From the NCBI GenBank assembly GCA_004151065.3, contig NWUY0300004786.1, forward strand, positions 1 to 10,407: a stretch of 10,407 bases of DNA, in the 5' to 3' direction. Shown here in pieces: positions 7,650-10,407 of this stretch. The first letter of the stretch is position 1, and each line of letters opens with the position of its first letter. The notes beneath the pieces were generated by a model, which saw only the letters and a list, made by a program, of their open reading frames with translations, did not search any database and was not told where the DNA came from. This stretch comes from Larix sibirica. Its lineage: Eukaryota > Streptophyta > Pinopsida > Pinales > Pinaceae. The translations under genes were made by a program, and so were the position numbers.

Positions 7650-8262
7650 TCCTTTATGACCTACACCAACCAATCAAACTCATGCAACAACGGAGGTGCC
7701 CTAATTTTGTGCTATAGTAGTCTAGTGCATATTTTAGATATAAGAAGGCCCATGATTTGGGAAAAAATACTGACATCAATTATATGTGTGGTTGTAGATC
7801 ATCCACTACATCATGGTTTTGAGAATTTTATTGATGGCCTCAACTAGCCATTATCATGTGAATAATATGAGGATAAAATTGATTTTGAAATCATAAGTGG
7901 GTGGAAATCTCATCCTATACTACATCTTCAACATTTTTTCCATGATTAGAGACCATATGTTTCACCAAATCAAGTGAGAGTGAGGTTTTAAAAAATGGGT
8001 TATTGTGGTGACAATGTTATTGTATTTCAACATGGCCTCTATCCATTTGGTGAAATAGCCAATATCCACAACAATATATTTATGGCCACCAATTGACATG
8101 GGTTTGCACTCCATAAAGTCAATTTCCCTTGGAAGTGTTTAACTACATGAATGGAATCAAAAAACAAGGTAGACCAAAAAAACTAGTTGGAATGATTTTT
8201 GGGGAAGTGGTAATGCATGAGAGGTGACCACCACAAGCATCATTGTGACAATAATTTGAGAC
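7650..8262 (-). pseudogene. Integrase zinc finger and catalytic core of element B
   Basis: Integrase inserts the cDNA copy into the host genome. Seen on the complement: NDACGGHLSCITTS (8245-8204), whose CGGH (8235-8224) is part of the HHCC zinc finger, then KII and DSIHVVKHF. The CxxC half of the finger is not readable. Next comes IDFMECKPMSIGGHKYIVV (from 8123), with the first core Asp at 8120-8118, and YFTKWIEA. After a frameshift the second core motif reads VSNHGKNVEDVV with Asn at 7947-7945 where Asp is expected. The third motif, VEAINKILKTMM, keeps the Glu at 7841-7839, then a TAG (7808-7806) and WMIYNH. Below about 7740 similarity fades; the limit of 7650 is uncertain. The + strand ORF at 7575-7847 is a shadow of this region. 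Confidence 0.85.
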
Positions 8263-8559
8263 TCTTTCATATTCATGAAGGTAAGACAATGATGGAAAAT
8301 AATGTCAATTTATCACATGTATAGGGCATAGCCAATGAGAATATATCAAGGAGATTCAAATGAATACAACATTTATCATTATGAGAAAGATGAGTACAAA
8401 ATTTCTCAATGCATAAGTAAACAAGAATATCCCCATACTAAGGATCATTAGAGGAAATGGTGAACACATGTTAATTTGGTATATTATCATCGACGGGGAT
8501 CAATTGCACAAATAGGAAAGTCTAAAATAAATTCAATCAATGCCAAAGATTTTTGTCTC
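8263..8559 (-). pseudogene. Linker between RNase H and integrase of element B
   Basis: On the complement, frames with several shifts give SLALIEFILDFP just after the RNase H, and YGDILVYLCIEKFCTHLSHN beginning at 8437. These correspond to the conserved linker that precedes the integrase zinc finger in plant Tat-type elements. No catalytic domain is expected or seen. The linker is full length, about 100 residues, so unlike element A this copy has not lost the junction to integrase. Confidence 0.7.
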
Positions 8560-8961
8560 TTATTCAAGGATGATGATCCAATGGGTGACATTTCCATTCA
8601 TTATGCATATGCTCAAGAGATGCATCATGAGGTTTAAATTAGCTATAATTTTGGTCTTGTGGGTGAGGATGTAGTGATGCATATTTTGGACAAAGGAAAG
8701 AAGAGCTAAGGCAAGTTTCTCCTCATTATTGTAAGACAACACTAGCCTAGAAAGGTTCTTTCTAATGTAGTAGATGACATGGTATACACGATTCTATTTT
8801 TCATTAATTAAGCCTCCAACCATGGGGAAGTATGATGTGGAATTGTAAAGGAGGTAATATTTTTCAAAATTAGGATTTATTAGTAGGGAAAAGGTGAGGG
8901 TGCATCTTAAGGCATCAAAGGAATTTTGAGCCTACTTATCCCATACAAAGGGGATGTCGAA
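8560..8961 (-). pseudogene. RT connection and RT-linked RNase H of element B
   Basis: A single frame on the complement runs from 8961 to a TAA at 8562-8560 with two in-frame TAG stops (8934-8932 and 8796-8794). It reads FDIPFVWDK, then AQNSFDALRCTL, LLINPNFEKYYLLYNSTS, HVIYYIRKNLSRL, EEKLALALLSFVQNMHHYIL and VTHWIIILE. The order and the motifs (bulky VWD...FDALR, YYI-R-LS, EKLALA...HYIL) are those of the RNase H that follows RT in plant Ty3/gypsy elements. As in element A, the first catalytic Asp position (LLYNSTS) is not an Asp. The residues 8742-8560 form the only part that appears as an open frame, and it has no ATG start. Confidence 0.85.
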
Positions 8962-9116
8962 ATTTAACAAATACAAAAAATCTAGATGTATATAGCATAG
9001 TCCATGATAAAATGATATAATAATTTTTCCTTACCTTGAACGCTAGGCAATTGTGACAAAGTATTTGGTGGGGGGTAGTTCAAGAATGGCTTGAAATTTC
9101 AATGGCTCAATGGATA
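8962..9116 (-). pseudogene. RT thumb remnant of element B
   Basis: The complement from 9116 to about 9059 reads SIEPLKFQAILELPPTKYF, the typical thumb phrase in which a Pro or Leu-Pro-Pro motif follows an Asp/Glu-Pro. After it, frames shift twice and the fit is poor (about KLLYHFIMDYAIYI) until the connection begins at 8961. Before 9116 the match to RT stops, so the catalytic palm of element B is not visible in this window. Confidence 0.65.
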
Positions 9117-9593
9117 GAACAACATGAAAATTATGTAATGTCTTAATTTTGTATGGGAAATGAGTGATCTAGATTCCAATGGAGTTGAGAGGATTGGTGA
9201 AAAGGACACTAACTTTACTTATGGCCATAGAGATGAAGGATTCCAGTAAATGTCATAAGAATTCTATCCATCCCATGCTTCCATAACTTCATGGGAAGAC
9301 TTTCCCACCAAACTCACATACGCAATCAAAGGAAATGACTTATTTAAGGAATATGGAAAAAATGGATTAGTTCTAAGGATGACAATCGGTAAAAGAGGAT
9401 TTACTATCCCATATTCCCCACTTTCCTCTTTCCCTCTAGTGAAAATCATAGCCCCTCTAGTGCTCTTTACACAACCATCTTGGACCATTTTATTATTTTC
9501 CAACATAATTTATGTAGCTAATTATTTAAATCTTCATGATAAGCCTAACATAGTCCATATAGATATATTTACAATAGTCGAACATAGTCCTTG
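9117..9593 (-). other. Unassigned interval, possibly the decayed 5' side of element B
   Basis: Two overlapping open stretches on opposite strands exist here (9264-9506 on the complement and 9379-9594 on the + strand). Neither starts with ATG in good context and continues, neither shows a motif I recognise, and each is the mirror of the other. By position this is where the RT palm of element B should be, but I cannot read its motifs. Confidence 0.35.
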
Positions 9594-10003
9594 ATCTTTG
9601 CAATAGGAATCTTTACTAACATATTTACATCGTTTACATGATCCAATTTAATATATTCCAAGAATCAAAACAGGAGTATTACAATCATGCAATTCCTAAG
9701 CATTTTTATATTAAAGATGAAATCTAAATCCACAATACTTAAATGAAAACTTCAACCTTGTGATAGCCATGCATTGCTAATAAAAACAACATAACACTAT
9801 AATCTTAGTAATCCCAACATAACGAAATATAACAAGCATGCACCCCTAATCTTCACAAAACCACCAACATAAGTTGGAACAACAACCAAAAAAAGTTTGA
9901 ATTACATTGTAACATCAATTAAGCAAAAGCTAGTTTTCCATGCTACAACAAAAACATCAAAAGTACAACCCTCCACAATTAGCACATCCTTTCAACCAAA
10001 TTT
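9594..10003 (-). other. Probable 3' untranslated / flanking region of the right-edge gene
   Basis: After the stop codon of the acidic reading frame the complement becomes T- and GT-rich (for example TGTAATTCAAACTTTTTTTG around 9909-9890), as in plant 3' untranslated regions. UGUA-like elements are present, but I find no AATAAA on this strand. The 3' end cannot be fixed. No coding frame is seen. Confidence 0.4.
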
Positions 10004-10405
10004 CTACATCAAGTGACCGAAATCTTCATCTTCCATAGCAGTTCGCTGGAGACAGCAAAGTTTGAAAGGTCTGGCGGCCGTGGTTGGATCATCGTCCACC
10101 TCTCCCTCTATCTCCTCCTCCTCGTCGTCTTCTTCTACTGGGGGACGACGCTCATGATTTGTGTCGCTATATAGAGGAGGAGACGGCGGATATGCAATTG
10201 AGTTCTCCTCCTCCTCATCCGGGAGATTGTTATCATCATCATTATCAAAAGGGAAAGGCCTATTCATGAGTACATCATCATCATTATCAAAAGGGAAAGG
10301 CATATGAATGAGTACATCATCATCATCTTGATGTTCTTGGCCGACACGTGCATGCAGATCTTGATCTTCTTGGCCCTCACGTGCATCACCATCTCCATCT
10401 CTATT
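10004..10405 (-). CDS. C-terminal part of an acidic, repeat-containing protein of unknown function (5' end outside window)
   Basis: The complement is open from the right window edge to a TAG at 10006-10004, at least 133 codons, with no stop. The sequence around it is higher in GC than the retroelement DNA. From the edge it reads: two 11-residue repeats (AREGQEDQD and ARVGQEHQD), two 14-residue repeats built on PFPFDNDDD, then PDEEEEN, a proline-rich stretch (AYPPSPPLYSD), an acidic block (EEDDEEEEIEGEVDDD), and the end TAARPFKLCCLQRTAMEDED, GHLM. Long Asp/Glu runs suggest a disordered acidic tail; no catalytic domain, signal peptide or membrane segment is visible. The internal ATG at 10303 is not evidence for a start, because the frame stays open beyond it. 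Acidic tails of this type occur in many nuclear proteins and also in some hAT transposases, so the family cannot be named. An expressed plant gene is plausible but unproven. Confidence 0.6.
   Translation of the reverse strand, partial: NRDGDGDAREGQEDQDLHARVGQEHQDDDDVLIHMPFPFDNDDDVLMNRPFPFDNDDDNNLPDEEEENSIAYPPSPPLYSDTNHERRPPVEEDDEEEEIEGEVDDDPTTAARPFKLCCLQRTAMEDEDFGHLM
10232..10315. repeat. 42-bp tandem duplication (2 copies), in frame
   Basis: Copies at 10232-10273 and 10274-10315 are directly adjacent and differ at a few bases, mostly in the CCTATTC / CATATGA part. 42 is a multiple of three, so each copy adds 14 residues, including PFPFDNDDD, to the acidic protein on the complement. A run of ATC triplets continues to 10327. 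Confidence 0.9.
10325..10390. repeat. 33-bp tandem duplication (2 copies), in frame
   Basis: Copies at 10325-10357 and 10358-10390 share ATCTTGAT-TTCTTGGCC and CACGTGCAT with about five or six mismatches. Each encodes 11 residues (ARVGQEHQD or AREGQEDQD type). Both copies hold the palindrome CACGTG (10345-10350 and 10378-10383), exactly 33 bases apart. Confidence 0.85.
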
Positions 10406-10407
10406 TA

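Larger units (their letters stand above)
7650..9116 (-). mobile_element. Second, older Ty3/gypsy pol on the opposite strand (element B)
   Basis: Reading the complement from 9116 down to about 7650 gives, in order, the RT thumb, connection, RNase H, linker, integrase zinc finger and integrase core, with no other insertion. It is so full of stops and frameshifts that only one open stretch (8742-8560) exceeds 60 codons. There is no room for a second RNase H between the RT-linked RNase H (ending 8560) and the integrase zinc finger (about 8262). If element B had an archaeal-type RNase H, it must have preceded the RT, as in element A. Upstream RT palm, protease and gag were not found to the right of 9116, so element B is truncated or too decayed there. 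Confidence 0.85.

Noticed and set aside
7575-7847. 90-codon + strand ORF
   Set aside because: It overlaps the integrase of element B on the complement, which has recognisable motifs; the + frame has none.
10084-10269. Proline-rich 61-codon + strand ORF
   Set aside because: Antisense of the acidic frame; Glu/Asp codons read as Leu/Ser/Pro. The complement frame is longer and open to the edge.
1-10407. CRISPR arrays, tRNA, rRNA, operons or bacterial promoters
   Set aside because: No spaced identical repeats, no cloverleaf-like or rRNA-like sequence that I recognise, and the content is that of a plant nuclear genome.

Overview
The window looks like repeat-rich, AT-rich nuclear DNA of a land plant. 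Most of it reads as decayed Ty3/gypsy LTR-retrotransposon sequence. The best match from memory is the plant Tat-type (non-chromovirus) group that carries two RNase H domains. A large-genome seed plant, possibly a gymnosperm, would fit, but this is inference. I see nothing bacterial: no operons, ribosome binding sites or structural RNA genes.

Element A (+ strand, from before base 1 to about 6591, perhaps 7572). The pol region can be followed through several frames: a gag-pol linker and aspartic protease (1-1137), an archaeal-type RNase H placed BEFORE the reverse transcriptase (1124-1734), a connector, the RT (2001-2571), then the RT-linked RNase H and the start of the integrase linker (2572-3414). 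The whole integrase is missing. At 3414 the frame jumps straight to the conserved C-terminal tail of pol (3414-3614). About 1.1 kb of apparently non-coding DNA follows, including an imperfect repeat pair. Then comes an extra same-strand 3' reading frame (4703-6591) with a conserved-looking N-terminal part, a Lys/Glu/Ser-rich middle and a C-terminal coiled coil. A polypurine tract (7159-7173) and an LTR-like, TATA-containing segment (about 7186-7572) may mark its 3' end.

Element B (- strand, about 7650-9116) is a second, older gypsy pol that open-reading-frame prediction almost completely hides. Read from right to left it holds the RT thumb/connection, RNase H, the linker, the integrase zinc finger and the integrase core. 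It lies tail-to-tail with element A.

Right edge (10004-10405, - strand). This is the 3' part of a different, apparently intact and very acidic reading frame that runs off the window. It contains two in-frame tandem repeats (42 bp x2 and 33 bp x2). Its function is not recognised.

Neither retroelement could be autonomous. Catalytic residues are replaced (YLDD to YLDG in RT, the last RNase H Asp to Gly, the second integrase Asp to Asn), parts are deleted, and in-frame stops are many and mostly TAG.
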